Positions 51,350 through 61,587 of a stretch of 64,000 bases of DNA are shown here, one piece after another. This stretch comes from Lachnospiraceae bacterium. GTDB lineage: Bacteria > Bacillota > Clostridia > Lachnospirales > Lachnospiraceae. A program made the position numbers and the translations under genes. The notes under the pieces were generated by a model. It was not told where the DNA came from and did not search any database. It saw nothing but the letters and a program-made list of their open reading frames with translations. How positions within the stretch are numbered: the first letter of the stretch is position 1; the number at the start of each line of letters is the position of its first letter. The DNA lies in NCBI GenBank assembly GCA_015056815.1, contig SVFN01000019.1, positions 23,805 through 87,804 of the forward strand, read 5' to 3'.

Positions 51350-52210
51350 ATGGGAATCATAAAAGCAGAGAAAGTTGTATTTGAATATATCAGACGCGAT
51401 GAAGAAGGAAATGTGGAGAGTATCAAGAGGGCTGTTGACGGTGTGGATCTTGATATTCAAAAGGGACAGTTTATCGCGATTCTGGGACATAACGGCTCCG
51501 GGAAGTCCACGCTTGCCAAACAGATCAATGCAATCCTCTATCCGTCCGAGGGGACGGTCCTGGTAGATGGAATGGATACTGCAGAGGCAGAATATCTTTG
51601 GGATATCCGCAAAGAGGCAGGGATGGTATTCCAAAATCCGGACAACCAGATCATCGGCCAGATTGTGGAAGAGGATGTGGGATTCGGACCGGAGAATATA
51701 GGAGTACCGACGGAGGAAATCTGGCAGAGAGTCGAAGAAAGTCTGAAAGCGGTTGGTATGTACGAATTGCGCAAAAAATCTCCGAACCGTTTGTCAGGAG
51801 GTCAGAAACAGAGGATTTCAATCGCAGGAGTTCTTGCTATGCATCCCAAGTGCATTGTACTGGATGAACCGACAGCTATGCTGGATCCAAACGGGAGAAA
51901 AGAAGTGATACGGGCAGTGCGTGCGTTGAATGAGGTGGAAAACATCACGGTCCTTCTGATCACGCACTATATGGAAGAGGTAATCCACGCGGATCGTGTG
52001 ATCGTGATGGAGCAAGGCAAGGTCAGGATGCAGGGGACACCGAAAGAAATATTTTCACAGGTAAAGACGCTTCAGAGCCTTCGCCTGGATGTACCACAGG
52101 TTACACTTCTGGCTCATGAGCTTCAGAAAAAGGGAATCCCTCTTCCGGATGGAATCCTGAGCGTGGAAGAATTGGTGGAGGAGATCAAAAAGACATCCCA
52201 TAGAAAATAA
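51350..52210 (+). CDS. ecfA1: ECF transporter energy-coupling ATPase EcfA1
   Basis: One of two ATPases driving vitamin and metal uptake through energy-coupling-factor transporters. 286 residues with Walker A GHNGSGKSTLAKQ, signature LSGGQKQRISIAG, Walker B CIVLDEPTAMLDP and the H-loop ITHYMEEV. The ribosome-binding site is poor. It is followed by EcfA2 and EcfT; no substrate-binding S component is nearby, so the module is of the shared (group II) type. Confidence 0.96.
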   Translation: MGIIKAEKVVFEYIRRDEEGNVESIKRAVDGVDLDIQKGQFIAILGHNGSGKSTLAKQINAILYPSEGTVLVDGMDTAEAEYLWDIRKEAGMVFQNPDNQIIGQIVEEDVGFGPENIGVPTEEIWQRVEESLKAVGMYELRKKSPNRLSGGQKQRISIAGVLAMHPKCIVLDEPTAMLDPNGRKEVIRAVRALNEVENITVLLITHYMEEVIHADRVIVMEQGKVRMQGTPKEIFSQVKTLQSLRLDVPQVTLLAHELQKKGIPLPDGILSVEELVEEIKKTSHRK

Positions 52211-52301
52211 AAACGCAGTTGGCAGGAAGAGGGCCCGCCGTAAGCTTCAGGATCCTTCGCAGCAAAAAAGCAATAAGAGGATTGGAAAGGAAATTCAGGA
52301 T

Positions 52302-53147
52302 ATGCCGATCATCATAGACCATCTAAACTATATATATGAGTCCGGTACTGCAATGGAAACGGCGGCATTAAAAGATATCTGTCTCACGATTCCGGATGGG
52401 CAGTTCGTGGGAGTGATCGGGCATACAGGTTCAGGCAAATCTACACTGATTCAACATCTGAACGGATTGATATGCCCGAGTTCTGGGACAGTTTATTATA
52501 ATGGGGAAGATATTTTTGATGAGGATTATGACAAAAAGACTCTGCGGTCAAAAGTAGGGCTGGTATTTCAATATCCGGAACATCAGCTTTTTGAGGCAAC
52601 GGTCTTTAAAGATGTCTGTTTCGGACCTTCCAATCTGGGACTGACTAACAAAGAAACAGAATTACGTGCGTATGAAGCCCTGAAGCTGGCGGGGGTGAAA
52701 GACGATCATTTTTATCAGTCGCCTTTTGACCTTTCAGGTGGGGAAAAGCGGAGAGTGGCCATAGCCGGTGTCCTGGCCATGAAGCCGGAAGTATTGATTC
52801 TGGACGAGCCGACTGCCGGTCTGGATCCGCAAGGAAGAAAAGAGATCCTTTCTCTGATCAAAAAGCTTCAGGTGCAAGGCGGTATGACGATCCTGTTAGT
52901 ATCGCACAGCATGGATGACGTGGCAGAGTATGTAGACCGCATTATCGTGATGAACGCAGGAACTGTCTTTTTGGACGGGACACCGAAAGAAGTATTTCGT
53001 CAGGAAGCAGGATTGCAGGAAGCAGGGCTTCAGGTACCGCAGGTCACACAGATCATGCATCGTTTGAAAAAAGAAGGCTTCGATGTCGATACCGAGGTGG
53101 TCACGCTGGCCGGAGCACTTGAAAATCTTTGCAATGTATTAAGATAA
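52302..53147 (+). CDS. ecfA2: ECF transporter energy-coupling ATPase EcfA2
   Basis: Second ATPase of the ECF module; forms a heterodimer with EcfA1 under EcfT. 281 residues, Walker A GHTGSGKSTLIQHLN, Q-loop VFQYPEHQLFE, signature LSGGEKRRVAIAG, Walker B VLILDEPTAGLDP, H-loop VSHSMDDV. GGAAAGGAAATTCAGGAT precedes the ATG. Confidence 0.96.
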   Translation: MPIIIDHLNYIYESGTAMETAALKDICLTIPDGQFVGVIGHTGSGKSTLIQHLNGLICPSSGTVYYNGEDIFDEDYDKKTLRSKVGLVFQYPEHQLFEATVFKDVCFGPSNLGLTNKETELRAYEALKLAGVKDDHFYQSPFDLSGGEKRRVAIAGVLAMKPEVLILDEPTAGLDPQGRKEILSLIKKLQVQGGMTILLVSHSMDDVAEYVDRIIVMNAGTVFLDGTPKEVFRQEAGLQEAGLQVPQVTQIMHRLKKEGFDVDTEVVTLAGALENLCNVLR

Positions 53148-53326
53148 AGGAAAAAGAAAATGGTATCCAAAGATCAGACCGGAGTGCAGGAAACAATAAA
53201 AAACAGTATCCTAAAATCAGCGTCAGAGTACTATAAACCAGGAAGACGCGAATGCACATTAAGAGAGAATGTTCTCTGCCACTTTGCGTGGATTGGCCGG
53301 ATACGGAATGAAAAACAGGTGTCAAA

Positions 53327-54145
53327 ATGTTAAGAGATATCACACTGGGACAATACTATCAGACAGACAGTATCCTGCATCGGCTGGATCCGAGGGTAAA
53401 ACTGGCAGGAACTTTTGTATATCTGATCTCCTTGTTTTTGTTTAAAAATATAACGGTATATATTGTAGCGATCCTGTTTTTAGGGTGTATGATCCGTTTG
53501 GCTAAGATACCGTTTCGCTTCATAGCCAGAGGATTAAGACCTGTGATCATATTACTGTTGATCACGGCAGGATTTAACTTGTTTCTGACACCGGGAGAGA
53601 AATGGCTTCAATTATGGACGATCACGATCAGTAAAGAAGGAGTAAGCAATGCTTTTTATACGGTTTTGAGACTGATCCTGCTGATCTTTGGCTCGTCTTT
53701 ACTTACCCTGACAACGACCCCGAACCGCCTGACGGACGGGCTGGAGAAATCCTTAAAACCCTTAGAAACCGTGAAGGTGCCCGTGCATGAGATAGCCATG
53801 ATGATCTCGATCGCGTTACGCTTCATCCCGATCCTGATGGAGGAAACCGATAAGATCATGAAAGCTCAGCTGGCAAGAGGGGCGGACTTTGAAAGCGGGA
53901 ACTTCGTACGCAAAATAAAAGCACTGGTTCCGATTCTGATACCGCTGTTTGTCTCTGCGTTTCGCCGTGCAAATGATCTTGCCATGGCGATGGAGGCCAG
54001 ATGTTATCGCGGCGGAGAAGGGCGGACAAAAATGAAGCCGCTAAAATATGCGGGAAGAGACATTAAGGCATATTTTATGCTTGCAGGATACCTGACCTTA
54101 GTGATTGTTATCGGAAAATGCTTTCCGATACATGTCATTATATAG
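53327..54145 (+). CDS. ecfT: ECF transporter transmembrane scaffold EcfT
   Basis: Membrane subunit coupling the two ATPases to interchangeable S components. 272 residues, multiple membrane segments, and the two Ala-Arg-Gly-type coupling motifs seen in QLARGADFES and MEARCYRGGEGRT. A 179-base spacer separates it from ecfA2; the ribosome-binding site is weak. Confidence 0.95.
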   Translation: MLRDITLGQYYQTDSILHRLDPRVKLAGTFVYLISLFLFKNITVYIVAILFLGCMIRLAKIPFRFIARGLRPVIILLLITAGFNLFLTPGEKWLQLWTITISKEGVSNAFYTVLRLILLIFGSSLLTLTTTPNRLTDGLEKSLKPLETVKVPVHEIAMMISIALRFIPILMEETDKIMKAQLARGADFESGNFVRKIKALVPILIPLFVSAFRRANDLAMAMEARCYRGGEGRTKMKPLKYAGRDIKAYFMLAGYLTLVIVIGKCFPIHVII

Positions 54146-54421
54146 AAGACTTTTGCGCAAAACAGGGGGCAGCCCTGACATATGATATTCACCTTTCAAA
54201 GACTTTCACTTTACAGTAGGGTCACTATTCAGAACAGGCTCGAAAGGCAGGACATGCCCTGTTGTTCCGGATTCATCCATTGCATATATTTATGAAATAT
54301 GCTGTTTCCATGCGAGCATGGCACACCAAATTTTATATAAATATGCGGGGTCCTGACAGTAAGATCTTATGTCATAAAAAAAGACATCATTTTAATATTA
54401 AAAAAGAAATGGGAGTTTGCT

Positions 54422-55180
54422 ATGAAACGTGTCATGCTTACCGTAGCTTATGAAGGTACTGCCTACTGTGGCTGGCAGATACAGTCAAACGGCAATACGG
54501 TCGAGGGAGAATTGAATAAAGCTCTGACGCAGCTATTGGGAGAGAAGATAATGGTAAGCGGTGCAAGCCGTACCGATACCGGTGTACATGCTCTGTGCAA
54601 TCTGGCGGTCTTTGATACGAGCGCACGTATGCCGGCAGAGAAGATCAGTTATGCATTAAATCAGAGACTGCCGGAGGATATCCGGATCCAAAAGTCAGAG
54701 GAAGTGGCAACGGATTTTCATCCGCGCAAATGTGCGACGAAAAAGACCTATGTTTATCGGATTTATGAGGCTGTTTTTCCAAATCCGATCATGAGACAGT
54801 ATTCTCATTTTACTTATACGAAGCTCGATGTTACAGCTATGAAAAAGGCAGCAGATCATCTGGTCGGGGAACATGATTTTAAAAGTTTTTGTTCTGCCGG
54901 GACCAAAGTGGAGTCCACAGTACGGACGCTTTATGCTGTTGCATTGACAGAATTTCCCTGTGCCGATGGCAGGATGATCGAATTGCGCGTAACGGGGAAC
55001 GGATTCCTTTATAATATGGTACGCATCATTACCGGAACACTGCTGGAGGTGGGACGGGGGAAACTGGATCCGCAGTGCATACCGGATATCCTCGCAGCAA
55101 AAGACAGAGGCGCAGCGGGTCCTACTGCGCCGGCTTGCGGATTGATGCTGGAGAAATATGAATTGATCGGAAAAGCGTAA
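54422..55180 (+). CDS. truA: tRNA pseudouridine synthase A
   Basis: Converts uridines 38-40 of tRNA anticodon stems to pseudouridine. 252 residues; the catalytic aspartate lies in GASRTDTGVHALCN. Other family motifs are VAYEGTAYCGWQIQ, LPEDIRIQ, DFHPRKCATKKTYVYRI and GNGFLYNMVRIITGTLLEVG. AAATGGGAGTTTGCT precedes the ATG. In many Firmicutes truA is followed directly by rplM-rpsI; here a 7.7 kb segment separates them. Confidence 0.97.
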   Translation: MKRVMLTVAYEGTAYCGWQIQSNGNTVEGELNKALTQLLGEKIMVSGASRTDTGVHALCNLAVFDTSARMPAEKISYALNQRLPEDIRIQKSEEVATDFHPRKCATKKTYVYRIYEAVFPNPIMRQYSHFTYTKLDVTAMKKAADHLVGEHDFKSFCSAGTKVESTVRTLYAVALTEFPCADGRMIELRVTGNGFLYNMVRIITGTLLEVGRGKLDPQCIPDILAAKDRGAAGPTAPACGLMLEKYELIGKA

Positions 55181-55515
55181 CAGCTGCCTCTGCAGGTATG
55201 ATTCGGGCGATTCTCAATGCGCGAGACTTTTGGATATACTTGCCCCCCGCAGATTATTCTATGAGCCGGCCGGTAATTGTTTGAAATCATGAAAAAAGAA
55301 TCGTTTTTCCGGCATTGAATCCGCAGTAAAAGAGGGATGAACATGTCTACACTCCGCTGTTTTGTTTTATTTGCATTGTGCGAAGTGGGAACCGGCATAG
55401 GAAATATCCTCCGTCAATGGAAAAAACAGAGAAAAGCTATTATTTCAGATATACAAAAATGAAAGCATGTTATTGTGCGATATATACAAAAGACAGAATG
55501 GAAAACGCAGAGTAC
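55181..55515. other. AT-rich spacer after truA
   Basis: About 335 bases in which I see no gene and no convincing terminator. It leads into the promoter of the giant adhesin gene and marks the left edge of the proposed island. Confidence 0.5.
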
Positions 55516-55544
55516 TTGTAAAAAAATAGGAAATGTGGTATAAA
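55516..55544 (+). promoter_or_regulatory. Promoter of the giant surface-protein gene
   Basis: TTGTAA (55516-55521), 17-base spacer, TATAAA (55539-55544). The implied untranslated leader is about 280 bases. Confidence 0.6.
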
Positions 55545-55551
55545 ATATATA

Positions 55552-55831
55552 ACTTGTGTTTATATGCATATGATATTTGTATGCTTATTTTTATGCCGTT
55601 TGCGTGACACAGTTTCTGATCCGGTCAAGCAATTCGCTTTAGACACGGGAACGTGCCGGGCAGGTTGAGAAACCGCCCTGCGTGCCGAAGCTAGGAAGGC
55701 TTGGAACAGCAAGGCAGAGACGGAAGGATGAAAGAGCTGCACGGCCGATGGCTAAAATGGGGATAGGGATGTTAAGGCATAGGGCTTAGTGACAACACAG
55801 GGAAATGCTGAAAAAAGGAAGGAGAATGAGA
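55552..55831 (+). promoter_or_regulatory. Long structured leader of the giant surface-protein gene
   Basis: A GC-richer, purine-rich leader in an AT-rich surrounding. A clear hairpin is GGGC-A-GGTT closed by GAGA and completed by AACC-GCCC (about 55659-55680). Other pairings are AAGC/GCTT (about 55690-55705) and GCAG/CTGC (about 55722-55741), and CGTGCCG occurs twice flanking the main hairpin. It does not match the conserved cores of cyclic-di-GMP or cobalamin riboswitches that I know. Possible novel riboregulator. Confidence 0.45.
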
Positions 55832-58800
55832 ATGTTAAAGAACAAATCTCACAAAAGGTTTATGGCCGGACTGCTCTCAACGGCGATGGTGTTTACATCT
55901 GTCAATGTTGCACCGATGACGGTCTTGGCAGATCCGGGAGCATCAGCTCTCGCAAATGGCGATTATTATATTGTGAATGCGGTCACGGGAGAATTCCTGA
56001 ACACAGGTCTCTGGTGGGGAACTCATGCGAAGGCCAGTAATGCCGGACAATTGGTGACAATTACTGCAAAAGAAGAGGGGAGCAGCCAATATGCAGTGAA
56101 TACTCACTTTTATAATAATGACAACAAAAATAGTGGGAATCATTATCTTGCAGCTAATGGGTATGTGGATTCCGCCGTTGATTATATGACCATTGAAAGT
56201 GCTGGGGATGGGACTTATACAATTGTATCAAGTGAAAGTAAATATCTGACAGCGCCTGCGGAAGGCAACTATGATATCCAGTTTGCAGAAACAAAAAGCG
56301 ATGCTTCCGAGTGGCGTTTTCTGACGAAAACTCAGCTCGAAGAAGAGGCAGTAGCTGCGACGGAAAACAATAAGGAGTATGATGTGACCTCTTTACTCTA
56401 TGCGTCAGATTTTAGCTATTCTGATGTAGAGTATATGGGAAAATGGAGCGGCGAGTATGGTCGTGGTGGTTTCCGTGATGGAAATGACTCCAACTATGTT
56501 GTAGAATTAGGTTATAAAAAAGCAATTGATTTCTATCAGGAAATTAATGTTCCAAATGGTATCTACCAGGTAAGTGCGCAGGGATATTGGCGTAATGAGG
56601 GTGATGCAGATGAAACAAAGAAGCCGGTACTTTATGCAAACGAATCAAAGAAGGAATTGAAAAACGTTTTCGATGAAGCTAAAGATGCTTCTACAGGTGG
56701 CTGGGATACAAACAGATCCGGCAAGTTTATTCCGAATGGTATGACTGCTGCTGCAAGGTGCTTTGCGGCTGGAGGATATTCTACTGAGCCTGTTGAAGTG
56801 GCTGTTACAGATGGCAAGCTTAGGGTAGGCGTAAAAGCGGAAGCGCCAAATTACTGGGTTTGTTTTGATAATTTTACGATCGTAAAGCTCCCTACATACG
56901 ATGTGACCTATGAACTGAACGGTGGAAGCAGTGAAGATGCGATTGCTTTGACTGACGTTAGAAAATTGCCGGACGAATTACCGACACCTACCAGAACAAA
57001 CAGAGAGTTCGGTGGTTGGTTTACAGATGCAGATTGCACGATTCCGGCAGTAGCTGGTGCTGAGATTGCAGAAGATACCATTTTATATGCTAAATGGGTC
57101 AAAGGGGCTGAGCCGGATGCACTTCTTAGCTTTGATTTCGACGAAGGCGAGACGACAGATGGTGCCACGATCACAGGTACCAATGCTGTTGCAACTGTCG
57201 TGAAGGGCTGTGAGCTGGTGGACAGCAAAGAAGGCAATGGAAAAGCGTTAAAGCTCGATGCTAATGCTAAGCAGTATCTGAATGTAGTGGGCGCAGGCGC
57301 TTTACTGGCGGGCAAAAAAGCAATCACTGTTTCCTATGATTTTGTGAAAGGTGCAGGGAACTGGAATTTCTTTATTAACTGTGATGGTAACGGACCGACG
57401 ACTGGCCATAGTGAAACCTATATCGGAGCATTCCAGGGAGGAGCTGTAATTGAGAGATACATTGACGGCAGGGATAACAGTGCACATAACCTTACAGGTT
57501 TGACATATGCGGATGGCTGGAATCATGTGGATTTCATTTTCACAGATGCAGGCTCATGGGCATATATCAATGGAGCGTTCGCACAGTTTAAACCGGATAG
57601 CCGTGACTTTAGCAAGATCCTGACAGCAAACTCTATCCTGCACTTAGGTCAGGCTACATGGGGCGGCGGAGAGTACGGCAATGTAACGATGGATAACTTC
57701 ACCATTTATGATGGTGTTCCTTCAGCGTTTGCGGAGAAGGTATTTGACGATGCCGGTGTTGTATCGGCAGAAGCCACTCTCGATGTGAAAGTCAATGGAG
57801 AAGGCAAGAGTGTCGCGGCAACCGTAAATGCATCCGGTGTTTCCGATCTTTGCAGGCTTACATATGCAAGTGATGATGAAACAATCGCAACCGTTGATGA
57901 GAATGGTGTAGTAACTGCTGTTGCAGTAGGTCAGACAACTGTTACAACAACTGCAACCGTTGGCACGAAGACAAAGACTGCGACCACAACGATTAACGTA
58001 GCAGCAAATGACACCTTTGATATCACATATGATACAAAGGGTGGAAAAGCAGTTGCAGCTACAGCAGGCGTAAAAGCGATCCCGGCAGCGGAGGAGTTAC
58101 CGGTTCCGACGAAGTACGGTCATGTATTTACCGGCTGGTTTACGGATGAAGACTGTACGGTAGCAGCAGTAAGCGGTACAACCATTACGGCGAATACGGT
58201 TCTTTATGCCGGCTGGGAAAAAAGCGAGAAGCCGTACATCGCTGATGGCGATTATTTCCTTCGTAATGTATCCACAGGTACTTACCTCAATGGAGGTAAC
58301 AACTGGGGAACGCAGGAAAGCCTTACTGTAAACGGTCAGCTTATGACGATCAAGGCGGATACGGAAGATGATACTCTGTATACGATCGATTCCCATATCA
58401 GCAATGGAGGAGCGAAGCATTTCGTACATTCCGGAGAGGCAGACGGGGATGGATATCTGGATGGCGTTGCAGAAAATTTAGTCATTGATAAATTAGAGAA
58501 TGGTCATTATACAATTTCTGTCGGTACACAGAAATATTTATCCGCACCGGCAGAAGGTACGGTATGTGTATGGAGTTCTGCCAAGACGGAAGCATCCGAA
58601 TGGGAAGTGATCTCACGCGATGCGCTGATCAAAGAGGCAGTAGCTCTTGTGGCGAGCGGACAGAGCGTAGATCTGACTTCATTAGTGGGAGATCCTGACT
58701 TTGGACGCAACAATCAGTATTTTGCCAACTGGTCCGGCGGACTTCGGAAAGAAGGTAACGGAGATAAGAATCATTCGGATGATAATGTGGAGAAGTATAA

Positions 58801-61543
58801 AGCTGTTTTTGATGCACAACAGGTGATCACGGATCTTCCGAACGGTAAGTATGAAGTGACAGTACAGGGATATTATCGTGATGAGTCTGAAACACAGGAT
58901 TCACAGGCGGCAGTCCTTTATGCAAACGGTAATGAAAAAGCAATAAAATCTATTTGGGATGAGGCGAAAGAAGCAGCAGAGACCGGTTGGAACTCGCTGG
59001 TAACAAGAGGTACAGAAGCGAATAACAACGTGATTACCGGTTACGTTCCGAACAGTCAGGGAGAAGCCGCAGATGCTTTCGGACTGGGCGGATATAAGAG
59101 TGAAGCGGTAGAAGCGATCGTAAAGGACGGAACTTTAACGTTAGGAGTTAAAGCTGTTGATGCAAATAACTGGGTTTGCTTTGACAAGGTAACACTGACT
59201 CTGACGGAGCTTCTCTCTGATGAGCAGATTTTTGCGGATGCAACTGTTTCAACCGCAAAAGAAGCAGAGGTTGCAGTGGGAGAAACTGTGGAAGTACCGG
59301 TAACTCTTACGGATGCGGGAAATGTTAAGGTTACACTTGAGGCGAAGGCTGTAGATGAAAATGTTGCAGTTGCTTCTGTAAGCACCGGTGGTGCGATTGT
59401 GGTAGAAGGCGTTACTCAGGGCTTTACAACAGTTGAAGTAAAAGCATCTGCAGGTGAACAGTCTAAGAAGACCAGCTTTAAGGTATTTGTCGGTGATGTG
59501 GATCAGGTAAAGGCAGACCTCGTGGAAGCCTTGATCGATGCGATCAGCGATGGTGAACTTACAAAAGAAGATGCCGCTTCTGTCAATGAGGCAAAGAGAG
59601 CATATGATAGCCTGACAGAAGAGCAGAAAGAAAAAGTGAACGGCGATAAGGTAACGAAGCTGAATAATGCATTGGATGCCATTAAGGGTCTTGTAACTCT
59701 CGATATCGTGGAGAAAAAAGCAGACGTGGTTGCAGCCAGCGGAACTAAGAACTGGAACGCAGACAGTGGTAATACCGATGATTATACCAAGGCACTGGAT
59801 GGCAATTTCGGCACGTTCTTCGATGGTCTTGAAAATGGTAATGTTACGGTGGATCTGGGCAGAGCATACAAGATCACGGGATTTGCAGTAGCACCCAGAG
59901 CAGGTTATGAGTACAGAATGCCGAACGCAAGCGTTTACGGTTCGAATGATAATGAGAACTGGACAAAGCTTTACACAATGCCCGGCGATAATGATAAAGC
60001 TACCGGTAACCAGCCGAAAGCCAATGAACTGACAACTGTTAAGGCGTCTGAATTTGAAACAGCACAGACAGTATTCAGATATGTAAAATATGAGACTCCT
60101 TCCGGCGATGATAATTTGTACTGCTGTAACATCGCAGAGTTTGAAGTTTATCGTGCAGTGATCGATAAGGCATATGTACAGAGCTTTGTTGATTACTATT
60201 CCGTAAAAGGCGGACAGGTAGCAAATCCGGAAGCAGATGCCAAAGATGCGTTTAATACAGCAATCAGAAACGCACAGGCAGTAGCAGATACACTTCCGGA
60301 AACAGAAGAGGAAATGACGGTTGATCAGATCAACAGTGCAGTAGTAGCAACAGGTGCGATCGAAAAAGCATTCAAAGAGCTTAGTCTTACCAAAGAGCAG
60401 AAAGATGCGATCGCAGATGTTGAGAATAAGATCGATGCACTTGGCACGATCACATTAGAGAGCAAAGATGCGATCGATGCAGCAAAGGCTGCTTATGATG
60501 CATTATCCGATGCTCAGAAAGAATTAGTAACAAACTACAGCACATTGACAGATGCACAGAAAGCATATGATGTTCTGAAGAAAGCAGACGACGAGAGAAT
60601 CGCAGCAGAAGAAGAAGCTAAGAAGAACAAAGCAGCAGCTGACGGTGTTATCGGACTGATCGATGCGATCGGTACGGTTACCGCAGACAGCAAAAACGCA
60701 ATCGATACTGCAAGAGCAGCTTACAAAAAACTGACAGCAGCTCAGAAGAAACTGGTAACGAACTATGATAAGCTTACAGCAGCAGAGAAAGAACTCAAGA
60801 CGATCGAAGCAAACAAGGCAGTTGCTGACGAAGTGGCAGATCAGATCTCCAAGATCGGTGATGTTACATTAAACAGCAAAGATGCGATCGACGCAGCAAA
60901 GGCAGCATACGAGGCTCTTTCTGATGAGCAGAAGGCATTAGTTCCCGCAGAGGTTAAGAATGCTCTGAAAGCGGCAGAGGCAGCTTACAATAAAGCAGTT
61001 GCTGACAAGAAAGCGGCAGATGATGCAGTCAACAAGGTATATCCTTCCGGCACAACTGCAAAAACAACAACAGCAAAATTTGTGATCAGCAGCGATAATG
61101 CAGCTGCACCTGAATGCGCATTTTCTGCTGTATTGAATGCAGGCGCAACGACGGTAGTCATTCCTGAGGCGATCAAGATCGGCAATATCGTTTATAAAGT
61201 AACAGCGATTGCTGATGATGCTTTCAAAGGATGTGCTAATCTTACTTCTGTAACGATACCGAATAGCGTTACAGTGATCGGCAGAAATTCCTTTGCAGGA
61301 TGTAAGAAGCTGAAATCTATCACAATCCCTGCGAATGTAACAGAGATCGGTGTAGGTGCATTCAGTGGTGCTAAGAACTTAAAGACTATCACAATCCAGT
61401 CTACCGTTCTGAAGAAGGTTGGTAAGAAAGCATTCAAAGGCATCAAGAAAAATGCGAAGATCAAAGTGCCGAAGAAGAAGAAAAAAGCCTACAAGAAATT
61501 ACTGGAGAACAAAGGACAGGCAGCGACAGTTAAGATTAAATAA
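55832..61543 (+). CDS. Giant secreted adhesin-like multidomain protein with duplicated carbohydrate-binding-type modules
   Basis: 1903 residues; ATG at 55832 has GGAAGGAGAATGAGA upstream (an ATG at 55805 is less well placed). Signal peptide (1-34). Then a module A (about 40-353; opens DGDYYIVNAVTGEFLNTG), an InlB-type B repeat (about 355-427), LamG (about 428-636), Big_2-type Ig domain (about 645-726), a second B repeat (about 728-798), a second copy of module A (about 800-1125; DGDYFLRNVSTGTYLNGG), a beta domain (about 1128-1220), a helical segment, an F5/8 type C discoidin domain (about 1291-1445), three helical stalk repeats (about 1500-1733; SKDAIDAAKAAYDALSDAQK type) and an LRR_5/BspA tail (about 1743-1903). 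No catalytic domain is evident. Likely binds glycans or host/plant surfaces. Confidence 0.85.
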   Translation: MLKNKSHKRFMAGLLSTAMVFTSVNVAPMTVLADPGASALANGDYYIVNAVTGEFLNTGLWWGTHAKASNAGQLVTITAKEEGSSQYAVNTHFYNNDNKNSGNHYLAANGYVDSAVDYMTIESAGDGTYTIVSSESKYLTAPAEGNYDIQFAETKSDASEWRFLTKTQLEEEAVAATENNKEYDVTSLLYASDFSYSDVEYMGKWSGEYGRGGFRDGNDSNYVVELGYKKAIDFYQEINVPNGIYQVSAQGYWRNEGDADETKKPVLYANESKKELKNVFDEAKDASTGGWDTNRSGKFIPNGMTAAARCFAAGGYSTEPVEVAVTDGKLRVGVKAEAPNYWVCFDNFTIVKLPTYDVTYELNGGSSEDAIALTDVRKLPDELPTPTRTNREFGGWFTDADCTIPAVAGAEIAEDTILYAKWVKGAEPDALLSFDFDEGETTDGATITGTNAVATVVKGCELVDSKEGNGKALKLDANAKQYLNVVGAGALLAGKKAITVSYDFVKGAGNWNFFINCDGNGPTTGHSETYIGAFQGGAVIERYIDGRDNSAHNLTGLTYADGWNHVDFIFTDAGSWAYINGAFAQFKPDSRDFSKILTANSILHLGQATWGGGEYGNVTMDNFTIYDGVPSAFAEKVFDDAGVVSAEATLDVKVNGEGKSVAATVNASGVSDLCRLTYASDDETIATVDENGVVTAVAVGQTTVTTTATVGTKTKTATTTINVAANDTFDITYDTKGGKAVAATAGVKAIPAAEELPVPTKYGHVFTGWFTDEDCTVAAVSGTTITANTVLYAGWEKSEKPYIADGDYFLRNVSTGTYLNGGNNWGTQESLTVNGQLMTIKADTEDDTLYTIDSHISNGGAKHFVHSGEADGDGYLDGVAENLVIDKLENGHYTISVGTQKYLSAPAEGTVCVWSSAKTEASEWEVISRDALIKEAVALVASGQSVDLTSLVGDPDFGRNNQYFANWSGGLRKEGNGDKNHSDDNVEKYKAVFDAQQVITDLPNGKYEVTVQGYYRDESETQDSQAAVLYANGNEKAIKSIWDEAKEAAETGWNSLVTRGTEANNNVITGYVPNSQGEAADAFGLGGYKSEAVEAIVKDGTLTLGVKAVDANNWVCFDKVTLTLTELLSDEQIFADATVSTAKEAEVAVGETVEVPVTLTDAGNVKVTLEAKAVDENVAVASVSTGGAIVVEGVTQGFTTVEVKASAGEQSKKTSFKVFVGDVDQVKADLVEALIDAISDGELTKEDAASVNEAKRAYDSLTEEQKEKVNGDKVTKLNNALDAIKGLVTLDIVEKKADVVAASGTKNWNADSGNTDDYTKALDGNFGTFFDGLENGNVTVDLGRAYKITGFAVAPRAGYEYRMPNASVYGSNDNENWTKLYTMPGDNDKATGNQPKANELTTVKASEFETAQTVFRYVKYETPSGDDNLYCCNIAEFEVYRAVIDKAYVQSFVDYYSVKGGQVANPEADAKDAFNTAIRNAQAVADTLPETEEEMTVDQINSAVVATGAIEKAFKELSLTKEQKDAIADVENKIDALGTITLESKDAIDAAKAAYDALSDAQKELVTNYSTLTDAQKAYDVLKKADDERIAAEEEAKKNKAAADGVIGLIDAIGTVTADSKNAIDTARAAYKKLTAAQKKLVTNYDKLTAAEKELKTIEANKAVADEVADQISKIGDVTLNSKDAIDAAKAAYEALSDEQKALVPAEVKNALKAAEAAYNKAVADKKAADDAVNKVYPSGTTAKTTTAKFVISSDNAAAPECAFSAVLNAGATTVVIPEAIKIGNIVYKVTAIADDAFKGCANLTSVTIPNSVTVIGRNSFAGCKKLKSITIPANVTEIGVGAFSGAKNLKTITIQSTVLKKVGKKAFKGIKKNAKIKVPKKKKKAYKKLLENKGQAATVKIK

Positions 61544-61587
61544 TCAGTTTGAATGGGATGAAAGATCCTGAAATGAATGATTGGTTC

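Noticed and set aside
55552..55831. Cyclic-di-GMP or cobalamin riboswitch before the giant gene
   Set aside because: The conserved core sequences of these classes as I know them are absent; only general hairpins are visible.
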